Assembly (NCBI RefSeq): GCF_000003815.2
Contig: NC_049992.1
Location: forward strand, 14,062,648 to 14,126,647
DNA length: 64,000 nucleotides
Direction of reading: 5' to 3'
Source of the DNA: Branchiostoma floridae
Taxonomy: Eukaryota > Chordata > Leptocardii > Amphioxiformes > Branchiostomatidae
In this document: positions 1-11,658 of the stretch, piece after piece
How positions within the stretch are numbered: the stretch's first letter is position 1
How the letters are laid out: each line of letters opens with the position of its first letter
Notes under the pieces: model-generated
Told to the model about the DNA's origin: nothing
Seen by the model: the letters and a program-made list of their open reading frames with translations, nothing else
The model's database searches: none
Translations under genes and position numbers: made by a program

Positions 1-300
1 TTGGGGGAGGTACAGAAAATTCAGGTCCAGAGGATCATTTCCAGGTCCGGACATGAACCTGGAACTGATTGTCTGTGGAAACTTGAGAACTGGTAATATT
101 CAAAACAATGGTAATTGGTCAATTTTGCTTCAAAGGAATCTGTTTGGTGGATTATTGGACTCCCACTGCATTTTAACATCCCATCTCCATGTAATAAAGG
201 CTAACAGTCTCTGTACCTTTGACTGTAGAAACTTGGTGCAATTGACAATAAACTCTACTTGACTTCGCTCTTGTTGTCTTCTTGCTCCCCCGATTAGACC
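1..300 (+). mobile_element. Fragment of the 'AGGGATGGGTACC' MITE family
   Basis: Shares the AAATTCAGGTCCAG block and the later AATAAACTCTAC-TTCGCTCTTGTT block with the complete element at 54593-55013. The outer ends are missing or diverged. Shorter fragments of the same family lie at about 35370-35460 and 63715-63785. Confidence 0.55.
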
Positions 301-718
301 CCAAATGGCTGCCGACATAGTGTGTCCATTTTGTAATTGGCGAAACCTGTTCCTCTGTTTTGTTTTTTTCAGGTCTGTTGTTTTTTTATTGGGCCAAGAA
401 GAAAAAATGTTTTGCACCCATGTGATGTACTGGTCCCTACACCTAACTGTTGGTATACCATACTATGTGTGTTTAGTCCTATGTTCAACCTTCCCGGCCA
501 CTTTGATTTCATACTGAAGGCAACTTTTGTTTTTAGCCAAACTTTTTTTTTATTCGCTCGCTCGCATCAGTTTTGGAGTTCCCGGAGGATGTCATCCATA
601 TAATCAAGTCAACATGGCCTAACAACCGATACAAAGTTAATGGTGTAATAACAGCGCTAGCATTCGGCACATTACAAGGCGACAGAATTTGACACATTAC
701 AATGGGAAGGAGGAAGGA

Positions 719-893
719 GCTAATCTCCAAGCAGATCCTACAATGGCATAAAAAAGCACCAAACTGTCCAAAGCAAGGAGTGCAGCCAAGAGGTATACAT
801 TTGCCATGTAGCGATACACACTCCTAAGCCGGCTTCACTCCTTTGCCAGCTTTCTCTATCTTATGCTACCCTATGATCTGCTTCGAGATCAGA
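719..893. mobile_element. MITE-like element, CTAATCTCCAAGCAGATC ends
   Basis: The left end CTAATCTCCAAGCAGATC and the reversed right end CTGATCTCGAAGCAGATC are inverted copies. The inner part shares GCCGGCTT...CTCCTTTGCCA with the palindromic element at 52371-52538. Confidence 0.5.
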
Positions 894-919
894 AGGAGCC
901 TTCTGTCAACTGTGTTCCT

Positions 920-920
920 C

Positions 921-985
<65 letters not shown>

Positions 986-986
986 G
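920..986. repeat. (CT)n followed by (AT)n microsatellite
   Basis: An almost pure CT run passes into an AT run, just beside the donor of the last recognised exon of the unknown minus-strand gene. Confidence 0.95.
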
Positions 987-999
987 GAAAATCGCAAAC

Positions 1000-2574
1000 C
1001 TCAGCCTCTGACTCAGAAGAGATCACGATATGGATGGTTGAGGACTGCCCGCTTGCACCTGTGTCAGAAGCCTGCATGGTAAAAATAAGTTAAATTGTAA
1101 GTAATTCAATCCGTCTGAAGTTGATATTGTATATACTGTAGACAAACATCATTCTTAATTCCTCAGCAATATACGCACTGATCTCAACATTCATATCAAG
1201 ATCCGCGAACCCGTGGCCATCTGCTTTTCTGTCAGATTGATACTGCCCGTTTTAATGGCAGCAATTGGTTCACCCGTGTTAGAAGCATGCACGAGGAAAA
1301 TAAGTTTACATACATTGTAGAACATTGTCATGGAACAAAAAATTCAAAACAGTTTTATATGTCATTAATTGACATTGGCCTAGATTACACATAGCCGACT
1401 GTGGCTCACGAACACATGTCCTAACCATCTCCCGACCAGTAAATGACTTACTCCCGACTGTGTCCCGAATACTGTCTAACCCATTCCCTACCATGCCGAG
1501 CTCTAGCTGCAGATTGTCGAATCACTCCTGACTGATCCCCAAACGACTGCCTACCTCCTCAAGACTTGAAATAGACATAATCAGCGATTTTTAAAAGAGT
1601 GGTAATTTTCGTTTTTAAATTAAGATTATCCTTTCTTCTATTTTGTAAACATCACCAAGAGATCAAATTTGGATCACAGATAGCTCCAATGCGGCGTTTA
1701 TGGTTCTTTTTGTTTTGGGCTGGATGAAGTTCGGATGGAGCAGCCGAACACCAGCCGACTGAGCCGAACGCCGGCCGACTGAGCCGAACGCCAGTCGACT
1801 GAGCCGAACGCCAGCCGACTACAGCCGACCTAGCTCCCGAATCACTCCTAAACCATAGTCGGGAGGCAGTCGGGAGGCCGTCGGGAGCCAAATTCGGCTA
1901 TGTGTAACCTAGGCAATAAGTAAGACGTGTATTCAAGCTCACCTCTTCTTTTTCGCGCTTCGCAGGATTGGGCATGGTCACATACCCAGAAAACCGCTTC
2001 TACGGTAAGAAATTAGAAAACGAATGTTACACTAAGTGGAAACGAATTTACGTACATTTTTTTAGACAAACCAGTTTATAAAATTGAAAAGAAAGGTATA
2101 CTGTACATATGCAAGTTGTAAGTCAGACAACGCGTAATCGATAACTTTTATTCCATGATAATGGCCATATTTGGGCAATAATTCACTTACATTGGAAGAC
2201 ATATTAGACAACTTAAGGGTAAGTTAATGTCAGAATTTACTTAATCACAGCATGCAATCATGAATAATTGCAATGAACGATACCTGTGTCGGGTTCGGAC
2301 GTAGAGTCATGTCGTGCCACGGTGCCTTCGAAGGAATATAACACAAGCACACATGTAAGTACAGGAAGTCGAGTGGCCAATTGCAATCATGGTCTTGCTG
2401 TTGACTAAACTAGATAATCTTCACTGATTTACGGTCAACTGATACTGGGTGGGGGAGGGGGGCGTGTGTGTGTGTGTGTGTGTGTTTGTGTCTCTGTGTG
2501 TGTTTGTGTCTCTGTGTGTGTTTGTGTCTCTGTGTGTGTTTGTGTCTCTGTGTGTGTTTGTGTCTCTGTGTTTG

Positions 2575-2652
<78 letters not shown>

Positions 2653-3238
2653 TACTCACATCTTTCGAGGAAACTGCAGCTGGATGACCTGGACCGTTCT
2701 CCACACCTTGCGAGTGTACTAGATGATCTTCAATGGCCTCCACCTCTCGCTCACTGCCTGCATCAAGAGGCTCAGCAGGCTCTTCAACTTCACGTGAAGC
2801 GGCCGTCCAGAGTGTTGGACTTGTAAGTTCAAGGTCATCCTAAATATTCAGGAAAATGGCATTATCCAATGTTAGGCCTTAAATCTTAAATAGTCTTTTA
2901 TTCTGTTTCCCATTCTGTAAGAATAGTTTGCATTGTAATTTATATGGTCAAGGGCATTCTGTAGATTAATGGTCACCATAAGCGTTTCCTACTCATACCT
3001 TCTTTGTCAGTCTTTCGATTTCCTGTCGATGCCTGCTCCAGAAGTTTTTTAGACGCCTTCTATTATTGTAGGTGTTTCCAAATCCCAAAGCTTGGGTGAC
3101 TTGTGCCCATAAGCCATCCTCCTTCCAGTCTGATGCACTATCAGGGTTTTCTGTCTGAAAAATCCTTCCGATGGCCGTAGCGAATGGAACCAGTGGCACC
3201 TTCCATCCGAATGGCATAGTTCCTCTATACCGCCGATG
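1000..3238 (-). CDS. Unrecognised multi-exon gene, Trp-rich N-terminal domain plus SIM-like motif (partial)
   Basis: Five exons can be chained on the minus strand: 2999-3238, 2660-2839, 2284-2325, 1943-1999 and 1000-1071. Each has an AG acceptor and GT donor, each is a multiple of three (240, 180, 42, 57, 72 nt), and all junctions are phase 0, which is hard to get by chance. The first ATG is at 3217. The first exon encodes about 73 residues with a Trp-rich, helix-like stretch ([18 protein letters not shown], then [18 protein letters not shown]) that resembles SANT/Myb- or ARID-type DNA-binding helices, without a firm family match. The second exon is acidic and Ser/Pro-rich. The fifth contains [12 protein letters not shown], a hydrophobic core followed by Ser/Glu, as in SUMO-interaction motifs. 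A possible 5' UTR exon ends at a GTGAGT donor at 3494. No terminal exon was found. A nuclear or transposase-derived role is a guess. The large GT repeat lies in intron 2. Confidence 0.5.
1379..1911. mobile_element. Element with ACACATAGCCGA inverted ends and internal minisatellite
   Basis: CCTAGATTACACATAGCCGA at the left and its near-perfect inverse at 1892-1911 bracket 530 bp. No exact target duplication was seen. Confidence 0.5.
1736..1830. repeat. 20-bp minisatellite
   Basis: About four copies of a 20-bp unit containing GCCGAACGCCAGCCGACTGA, lying inside the inverted-end element above. A second short GTCGGGAGGC repeat follows at 1858-1888. Confidence 0.85.
2463..2650. repeat. (GT)n compound microsatellite
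   Basis: GT run with several copies of a ~20-bp variant containing TTTGTGTCTCTGTG, then a pure GT run. It begins a few bases inside the intron after the exon at 2660-2839. Confidence 0.97.
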
Positions 3239-4789
3239 CTACAGTTTACCTATGATGAACCACATAAAATTGATTGTTAGAGAATTTTTTCGTGAATGAT
3301 ATCAAAGCACTTCACGCCTGAAGAACGTGCCTTGACCAACACTGAGAGACACCACGGGGCTTCTATAGTCCAGGGGCTAATGGGGCTAAAGTATAGGGGC
3401 TAATGGAAAAAAAGTTTCACAGAGCATATATTTTAAAAACTTCATATATCGAAACATACCAACGTGAAGCTAGCAACTAACCAAAGCACTCACCAGAACA
3501 AAGCGTATACCTTCGACCTATCGCTTGTTGGCCAACACTTCCGTTGAAGTTATCGTCATTTAGAAACAAGCCTTCATCCAATAATTCTTTTCATATCGGC
3601 TGGGTTTCATGAAATGGATAGTAAGTTTAGAAAAACACGTTTTCGGCCCCTTCACTGTTTTGTTAAGGACTAGTTGAGGTGGTGATTTGTGGAATGAGAC
3701 ATTCAGTATAATGTATTTTTCATGTGATTCATTGCTAATTGCAAATTAACTGTCCCATGTTCAGTATGATGGTTAGATTTTAAGTTTATCGATACAACCA
3801 TTAGATTTTTAGCGAGGCACGCCCTCTAAGTCGATTCTTTCATATGCAAAGTAGCCAATTACCACTGATTTTGTTGCAAGCGAATGGCAGGAAGGCTTTT
3901 TAAAAAAATAATAGGAAAGGTCACGACTTTACACCTATTGTAGGTACTCTCCAAGCTGAGGTTGGTGGGAAAAATCTGTGACCGTTTCCTATTACAACTG
4001 GGTGGTGGGATAGCCGGTCGAAAAAAAAATTCTAGGAAAAGGTCGGGTTTTTTCCCACCAACTCTCTGCTGGGAGAATATTCAATCATTCCCTTTTTTCT
4101 TGTTTCCTGTTCACAGACGAGTTGGGAATACATGTAAAGCACTTCGCCAGAATTCAGATATGTAATGTCTACTAGGAGTATCACTTCAATGATTTTTCAA
4201 TGATTGTACAGAGATAGCCGCTGACCGATAGACGTTGTGAAACCAAGGACGTTATATAGTCATTGTTGAAATGTACATAAATACACAACTTTTTTTTTTC
4301 GGGGGGGGGGGGGGGGTCTGACAGGAAGCAAAACCTTGTAAAAAGCAACATTTCAATTACATATGTACGACCGTGAGGTGTTAGATGGTAAAATGTTATC
4401 GAAATAAAGTGCGCAACCTCGGGTTCGAACTCAACTCCAAGAGTTTTAAAAAATCTATTCGCTAATAAAATACGCGTACGGAACATCACAATGAAATGGG
4501 AAGCGAGTGTGCTAATACAACTGAATTACCAGAACGCATGATAATTCGACCGAGACGGAAATTAAAAAATTTGAATTAAGATTTCCACGTTGTCTACACT
4601 TTTTGGTCATCAATGTTACTAGTAACTTTTTAAAATTGATAATAGCAGTTGTTTGTGAATAGATAAATCTGCCGAACTGTGCAAAATTACTGTGTCTGCT
4701 TAGTTTGAGCTCATGACAGTTACATGATAGGCAAGGGTGCAAGTGGCTCGTTACTCGACAGATAGTTCGTGCCTGTCAGCTAGCGTTAT
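3239..4789. other. Spacer without recognised genes
   Basis: A possible 5' UTR exon of the minus-strand gene ends at 3495 with a GTGAGT donor. Otherwise I see only AT-rich sequence and a 17-base G run near 4300. Confidence 0.4.
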
Positions 4790-5107
4790 AGCTAAGGGCA
4801 CAACCCGCCTCACGTGCTGTCTACGTGCCAAAACGTGGGCAATTTTTTGGGATGTAAGTTGTAATTACCGCCTCCGTACGAACTCGTAGGGAATCCCACG
4901 GATTTTGGAGCACACAGACACGCCGTAGAACTTTACGTGTAGGCAAAACTTTGTGTGCCATCGGGCTGCGGATTCGCCCCCCGTATGTGCCAGTACGGGC
5001 GACGCGCCTGCCCTGCTCAACCTGAACGTTCAGAAATACTAGCCGGACGTGGCCTCCCAAAGAAACGTACGGACAAATCGCACGTACGGAGGGTTTTGCC
5101 CTTAGCT
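4790..5107. mobile_element. Foldback MITE, AGCTAAGGGCACAACCCGC ends
   Basis: The 318-bp copy is bounded by AGCTAAGGGCACAACCC and its inverse GGGTTTTGCCCTTAGCT. A second copy is at 43469-43764 and a partial one at 5157-5313. No unambiguous target duplication. Confidence 0.75.
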
Positions 5108-5156
5108 TAACAGAAGCAACGAGAAGTGTTGGCGAACGATTCTACACCATTCTTAT

Positions 5157-5313
5157 CACGCCGTAGAACTTTACATGCAAAACTTCCAAGTTTGTGTGCC
5201 ATCGGGCTGCGGATTCGCCCCCTGTACGTGCCAGTTAGGGCGACGCGCCTGCCCTGTGCAGCCTGAAAGTTTTCAGAAATACGTGGACGTGGCCTCCAAA
5301 AAAGACGTACGTT
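5157..5313. mobile_element. Partial copy of the AGCTAAGGG MITE
   Basis: Repeats the inner part of the preceding element (GTGTGCCATCGGGCTGCGGA and CGACGCGCCTGCCCTG) only 50 bp away, without the left end. Confidence 0.7.
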
Positions 5314-6300
5314 TGTGTAGCCTTAATGCCATTGAACTTAGTCTGCTTAAAAATGCAGGAAATATCGTTTCAGAGGGTAAAGATTTCAATTTTTCCGGGG
5401 AGCGTGTCCCCCGGACCTCCCTATGACAATACTTCTGGCTCTGTCTCAGCAAATCTCAAACTCTCAACACTAACAACGGCATCAAAAGAAACGATAGACT
5501 ACAGGCGGTCACCCCTCTTCCCACGAGTGATACACATACCTCTTCGGGTATACGTAGGGTCGGTGGGTCGATCGCTTCAGTCGTCGGTCGTCCTTCACTT
5601 CACCCGTCCTAGTGCACGATCCCTTCGTGCGTCTCTCGCCGAGATGTGGTTTCAACAGAATCCCATACCCCGTCAACAAATGTAGCAAGATGAATACCGC
5701 TACGAAGTTCGTCACGGAGAAATATCACACACAGACACGGGAAAGTTTCGTATACACAAGAGGCTCACTCGCAGCTCACAGTCGCAGACCAATATCCTGG
5801 TAAACTCTGACTACGACTGTCTTGAGCAAGTGAGCTTTCCTTCCTTTATTTCAGAGTAAGCTGCACTTTAGTGCAAAATGGCTTATCACCCTTCTATTTC
5901 ACCATACACGTTACAGAGGTGACAAGGCCTTTGATGGTGTCTTTGATCTCTGACCATCAAATGCTGTTGGATTACTGTCTACTTGCTAATTACGTCTATA
6001 AGAATAAGAAACCATATGTGGTACAGGAGACTTTCCAGGCGGACAGGTTTGGCACTTTCATGAGAACAATATTGAAGAATACCCTCTGACCGGCGCTTCG
6101 GTTGACCACAAAGAAAAAACGTCTGTTTTCAATTACAGACAATTATGTTGTTTGAATATATAGAATAATGCGGTTTTCGGATCACTTATTGAAAATAATC
6201 TGCTTCTTTCATACTAGTACGCACAGTGCTAATCCATTTTTCCCCAACAGAACTATCACCCTTCTAGCTGTCGGCGTTCTGTGGGTTTAGGTCAGGATGG
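5314..6300. other. Spacer without recognised genes
   Basis: Short open frames here have no recognisable domains or convincing splice sites. Confidence 0.35.
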
Positions 6301-6845
6301 AGTGATATAAATTATATGACAACCACTTTTACTAAGTCAGGCATCCCTTCACCAGACTTAACATTTCGTTTCAACATGTTTCAGAAGTGGTTACAGAACT
6401 TTAGGGCAATTTTCAGAAAGGTTGGACCAAATCTCAAGACCCCTCTGTGAGTTTTGGTCCGCCGTTGAGAAATGACCCCCCCCCCCTCACAATCTTCAAT
6501 ATTGATGTCTGTTCAACTTTCATTATGTCGGGCATCACTTCATGAGCCTTAACATTCCACTTTGCATGTTTCAGCGGTTACGGAATTTGCGGTTACGGAA
6601 TTGTACGGCAAATTACAGGAGTTCGGACCAAATCTCACGACTCTTCTGTGAGTTTTCGTCCGCCCATGTGAAATGCCCCCCCCCCCCCCGACACAATCTT
6701 CCATATGGAGTGATCTAACTTTTGACGTTATGAGCTCGGACGTGACTACATAAGTCTTAACATTTCATTTCAATATGTTTCAGATTTAGTTGCGGAACTA
6801 TGCTTTGATTTTCAGGAAGTTTGGACCGATTTTCATGGCTCTTGT
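6301..6845. repeat. Three diverged tandem repeats of about 200 bp
   Basis: CTTAACATTTC(G/A)TTTCAA-like blocks followed by ATGTTTCAG occur near 6356, 6548 and 6756, each followed by a 'TTGGACC' segment; two end in C runs. Spacing is 192 and 208 bp. Confidence 0.7.
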
Positions 6846-7804
6846 CAAATATCAAATCTTATACTACGAAATGTATGATATTTCATGATATATATACTAC
6901 CTATTTACAATGTTACTTTACTGCAGGCGTAACATTTATGATCACTTATGTTGCCCTGGTTAGTACACTTTGTACCTGTCGGCTTTTGTATTTTTTTAGG
7001 CAATGCCTCAGAACAAATTGCACAGAACACCGGCCCGACTGCCCCCACACCCAAGCCCAAGGATTTGGCTAGTGATTTGGCAAAGTTATCTGACTTGGAG
7101 AATTGATATTACTATATACTATGTAGGGAATAAAAGTCATTCTAAGTACCAACATATGTGCATGGAGGTTTGCTTGTTTGTGTTTTCTATATAGTGATAC
7201 AATATATATGTATACAAAATGTTTCATTTAAGATATGTTGAAAACTATATCAACTACTTCTTCATTCTAAAACCCGATGTGACTCATACTTTCTTTTCTT
7301 ATTAGTAAGGTAGCGAACGGATCAATGGTGCTCTCAATTGTTTGTACACCGAATACAGCGCAGTACATTAAAGTTGCGTTTTATCTCTTCATTCAAATCC
7401 CTTCTGAAGTATTTCTGTAAATCAACATGAAGAGCTGATCTGTAGATCGCTAACAGATAGCTGATAGTTTGAAAAGTTTCTCAGCTTTTATGATGTAGAT
7501 GACAGATCGTTTGATTTATTCCAAGGTAGTGCTGAACACTCCGCACAGAAGTGGTGAGGTTATTGATTCCAGTTATTTAATTACATTCTACTGCTTTGAT
7601 GTAGATAACGTAGATGATGCCAGCTGGACCTGCAACGATACAAAACAATCTTTAGTTTACCGATATAAAAAGTCTGTCCTACGTTTCTTAAAAAGCTTTA
7701 TTAAACTACGTACATTAAAAATGGTGAAAGTTCTATGTTTATCAAATGAACTATACAACTATGTTCTAAAGGGAACAGAACGATTAAACCGATAGTGAGA
7801 TGAA

Positions 7805-8121
7805 AATCCTCTCCGACTTCCTTCTGACCGCATACGTCAACTACCTAGCACTCTGACGTCACACGCCCTGATGTCTGTTAGATAACATAACACAAATTAA
7901 AGGATGAAAGGGAAATAGAGAGGGAAATCCTCTCCGACTTCTTTCTGACCGCATATTTTAACTTGATGGCACCCTGATGTCATTGCGTCTTGCTGTCCAT
8001 TGGAGCACGTAGCGTAGATACTCCGGTGTAAATTGAAACAGTTTCGCTGAAGTTGTATGTGTAGTTCATTGCCGATGATTCTTTTAATTGGGTTGAAAAA
8101 GGTGAAAACCTGCTCTGGCTT
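7805..8121. repeat. Diverged outer units of the 194-bp satellite
   Basis: Two units with CCTCTCCGACTTC(C/T)TTCTGACC and CTGACGTC/CTGATGTC blocks resemble the main array at 9180-10974. The second is interrupted by a transposon. Confidence 0.7.
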
Positions 8122-8454
8122 TAGACTCCCTTGTAGTCTTCGGAACGGGGAAATTACCCTTGCGCGCATATGTGAATTACCCTTGCGCGCATATGTTAAT
8201 AGCCGGTATGAAAGGATTTCTTAATCCATTTTCCTTTACTAATTACCAAGACGCCGACTCGAGGAAGTCTTCGGACCTGGAGGGGGCAGAAACTCGTTAT
8301 CACGGAAAACTCGCTATCACGGCAAACTCCCTTCCTCAACTAACTCGCTTTCCCGGCACAATAGAACATAGCCAACGTTGAAAATCGGGGACCAACGCCC
8401 CCCCCCCCCCCCAAAAAAAAACGAACCCCGTTCCGAAGACTGCAAGGGAGTCTA
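8122..8454. mobile_element. MITE with 9-bp target duplication, inside a satellite unit
   Basis: Ends TAGACTCCCTTGTAGTCTTC and its inverse; flanked by exact 9-bp duplications CTCTGGCTT at 8113-8121 and 8455-8463. A 9-bp duplication suits Mutator-like elements. The body includes a C run and a short repeat of GCGCGCATATGT. Confidence 0.9.
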
Positions 8455-8463
8455 CTCTGGCTT

Positions 8464-9179
8464 CACCATGGCCGCATTATGTCAACTTAATGGCATCCTG
8501 ACGTCAGTATGCCTTGTTGTCTAATGAATTTAACACTTGGAGGACTTAAAATAGACACTCCGGTGTAAATTGAAACAGTTTGTACGGAGTGTCTACTCGG
8601 CGTACCCTACGTAATGACATATGCGGTCAGAAGGAAGTTAGCGCGGATTTCCCACTATATTGACCCAATTGAAATATTCATTAACAAAGCACGTAAAAGA
8701 ACCCTCCACACTTATCGAAAAGTATGCTCTACCAGCTTAACAGCTCACTCATATGCCAATTAACTTCTAAATAGTGACACTTCGCCGTCGGTTTACTGCG
8801 ATACACAGCAGTATGGGTGTGAACTTTCGTTCCTGGGTATATAAATTTATTATTTAGTTACGAAAGGGAAAAATTCTTAGGTTTCTGTTACTATCAATTT
8901 CCGTCCATAAATTTGTTTTTGGTAGGAGGGAAAGATTCCATCACTGTTCTAACTTCTAGCATGTGTTTGCCCCCATCAAGGAGGTTGCTCCCATTAAACG
9001 CTCGATTATTCAAGGACAGGCAGGGGGCTTGCAAATCACTTTGTCTCACGGGAGGCCATCTGGGCCTGAATGTCCTGAAGCATAGACCAGCTTGGGTTAA
9101 TTATCGCTTCTATAGTAGGGATAGAAGCTAGCAGATTCCCGGGGTTGAACCCCTGACTTCCTTTGGATGATACAGTATA
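8464..9179. repeat. Diverged satellite units and unclassified spacer
   Basis: 8464-8660 continues the satellite unit interrupted by the transposon. At 9104-9160 GGGGTTGAACCCC resembles a tRNA B box, but no tRNA cloverleaf could be drawn. Confidence 0.4.
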
Positions 9180-10974
9180 TTTCTTTACAGCATATACCAA
9201 TGTTTTGGCACCCTGACGTCAACACGCCTAGGTGTCTGTTAATTTGTCAATTGAGTACCCCATTTTAGTTTGTTTGTTTAGTTTACTGTCTATGACTTTT
9301 TGAATTAGGTTAAAACCGTGGACAACCCGCCATGATTTCCTTCTGAGCGCATATGTCAACTTTATGGTACCCTGACGTCATTACGCATTGATGTCTGTTA
9401 AATTTGTCACTTTGAGTACGTAGCGTAGACACACCGGTGTAATGAAAAAGAGTTTGGTCGAAGTTGTATGTTTAGTTTATTGTCTATGGCTTTATGAACT
9501 AGGTCAAAACAGTGGAAAACCCGCCATGATTTCCTTGTCAACTTTATGGTACCCTGACGTCATTACGCATTAATGTCTGTTAAATTTGTCACTTTGAGTA
9601 CGTAGCGTCAACACACCGGTGTAATTGAAAAGAGTTTGGTCGAAGTTGTATGTTTAGTTTATTGTCTATGGCTTTATGAACTAGGTCAAAACAGTGGAAA
9701 ACCCACCCCGACTTCCTTCTGAGCGCATATGTCAACTTTATGGTACCCTGACGTCATTACGTATTGATGTCTGTTAAATTTGTCACTTTGCGTACTTAGC
9801 GTAGACACACTGGTGTAATTGAAAAGAGTTTGGTCGAAGTTGTATGTTTAGTTTATTGTCTATGGCTTTATGAACTAGGTCAAAACAGTGGAAAAGCCGC
9901 CCTGACTTCCTTCTGGGCGCATATGTCAACTTTATGGTACCCTGACGTCATTACGCATTGATGTCTGTTAAATTTGTCACTTTGAGTACGTAGCGTCAAC
10001 ACACCGGCGTAATTGAAAAGAGTTTGGTCGAAGTTGTATGTTTAGTTTATTGTCGCGCACCTTTAGAACTAGGTCAAACAGTGGAAAACCCACCCTGACT
10101 TCCTTCTGGGCGCATATGTCAACTTTATGGTACCCTGACGTCATTACGCATTGATGTCTGTTAAATTTGTCACTTTGAGTACGTGGCGTAGACACACTGG
10201 TGTAATTTAAAAGAGTTCGGTCCAAGTTGTATGTTTACTTTATTGTCAATGACTCTTTCAATTAGGTCAAAACAGTGGAAAACCCGCCATAATTTCCTTG
10301 TCAACTTTATGGTACCCTGACGTCATCACGCATCAATGTCTGTTAAATTTGTCACTTTGAGTACGTAGCGTAGACACACCGGTGTAATTGAAAAGAGTTT
10401 GGTCGAATTTGTATGTTTAGTTTATTGTCGATGAAGTTTTATGAGCTAGGTCAAAACAGTGGAAAACCCGCCCTGACTTCCTTCTGAGCGCATATGTCAA
10501 CTTTATGGTGCCCTGACGTCATTACTTATTGATGTCTGTTAAATTTGCCACTTTGAGTACGTGGCGTAGACACACCGGTGTAATGAAAAAGAGTTTGGTC
10601 GAAGTTGTATGTTTAGTTTATTGTCTATGGCTTTATGAACTAGGTCAAAACAGTGGAAAACCCGCCATGACTTCCTTCTGAGCGCATATGTCAACTTTAT
10701 GGTACCCTGACGGCATTACGCATTGATGTCTGTTAAATTTGCCACTTTGAGTACGTAGCGTAGACACCTCGGTATAAATGGAAAGAGTTTGGTCGAAGTT
10801 GTATGTTTAGTTTATTGTCTATGGCTTTATGAACTAGGTCAAAACAGTGGAAAACCCGCCCTGACCTCCTTCTGAGCGCATATGTCAACTTTATGGTACC
10901 CTGACGTCATTACCCATTGATGTCTGTTAAATTTGTCACTTTGAATACGTAGCGTCAACACACCGGTGTGATTG
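9180..10974. repeat. 194-bp satellite array running into an assembly gap
   Basis: Units are marked by GGTACCCTGACGTCATTACG at about 9366, 9548, 9742, 9936, 10129, 10311, 10507, 10701 and 10895. Most are 193-196 bp; two are 182 bp owing to a shared 12-bp deletion near TCTGAGCGCATA. The array stops at the N run, so its real length is unknown. Confidence 0.95.
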
Positions 10975-11142
10975 NNNNNNNNNNNNNNNNNNNNNNNNNN
11001 NNNNNNNNNNNNNNNNNNNNNNNNNNNNNNNNNNNNNNNNNNNNNNNNNNNNNNNNNNNNNNNNNNNNNNNNNNNNNNNNNNNNNNNNNNNNNNNNNNNN
11101 NNNNNNNNNNNNNNNNNNNNNNNNNNNNNNNNNNNNNNNNNN
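10975..11142. other. Assembly gap (168 N)
   Basis: Run of N at the edge of the satellite array. Confidence 1.
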
Positions 11143-11658
11143 CTTTGCCATAGCATAAATTTCTGGTAATCCAAGAAATATCATAGTTTAGCTTCCAAAG
11201 GGGGCGCCAGCTAGCCAGAAATTTGTTTTAGAGGACACAGATGTGCTTGTAATACTACTGTGCTTTCCCCCCTACACGTACAATGGTACAGTCTGGCCCC
11301 CTCTCCCCCGGCCTACTCTCCCCGGCCTGTCCTCCCCATATGGCTGGCACCGGGAGCGCTCCTTACCCCACTCGACACAGTACCATGGATTGATACCATG
11401 ACAGTACAACAGTGACTCCTTGCGAAGTAGACAAGAAACGCATACAAGAACAGGTGGTTGATATCCCATGATGCACCATTACCCGGAAGTAAGGAGGAAG
11501 TTTGACATGTCGGACTGATCATGAGAAAAACCACACGCTAACTGGGAAAACAGGTTTTGTGAGGTTAGGTAGACAACTTTGCGATAGGTACTACAGATCC
11601 AGCTGTCTTGCCGAGTAGGTTTGTCCACTAACACTGAATTTCCAAGGTTTCAGGCACA
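11143..11658 (+). promoter_or_regulatory. Upstream region of the oxygenase gene
   Basis: No exon recognised. TTTCAG directly before the 5' leader (GCACAATGG) could be an acceptor of a 5' UTR intron. Confidence 0.35.

Noticed and set aside
1960-2020. Plus-strand exon with CGCAG acceptor and GTAAG donor
   Set aside because: The minus-strand reading of the same stretch fits in phase with four other exons; the plus-strand one has no partners.
2435-2826. Long Thr/His or Val/Cys repeat proteins
   Set aside because: Translations of the GT microsatellite; the exon at 2660-2839 is real but ends at a GTGAGT donor before the repeat.
9104-9170. Possible tRNA gene with GGGTTGAACCCC
   Set aside because: B-box-like motif only; no acceptor stem, anticodon arm or A box at the right distance.
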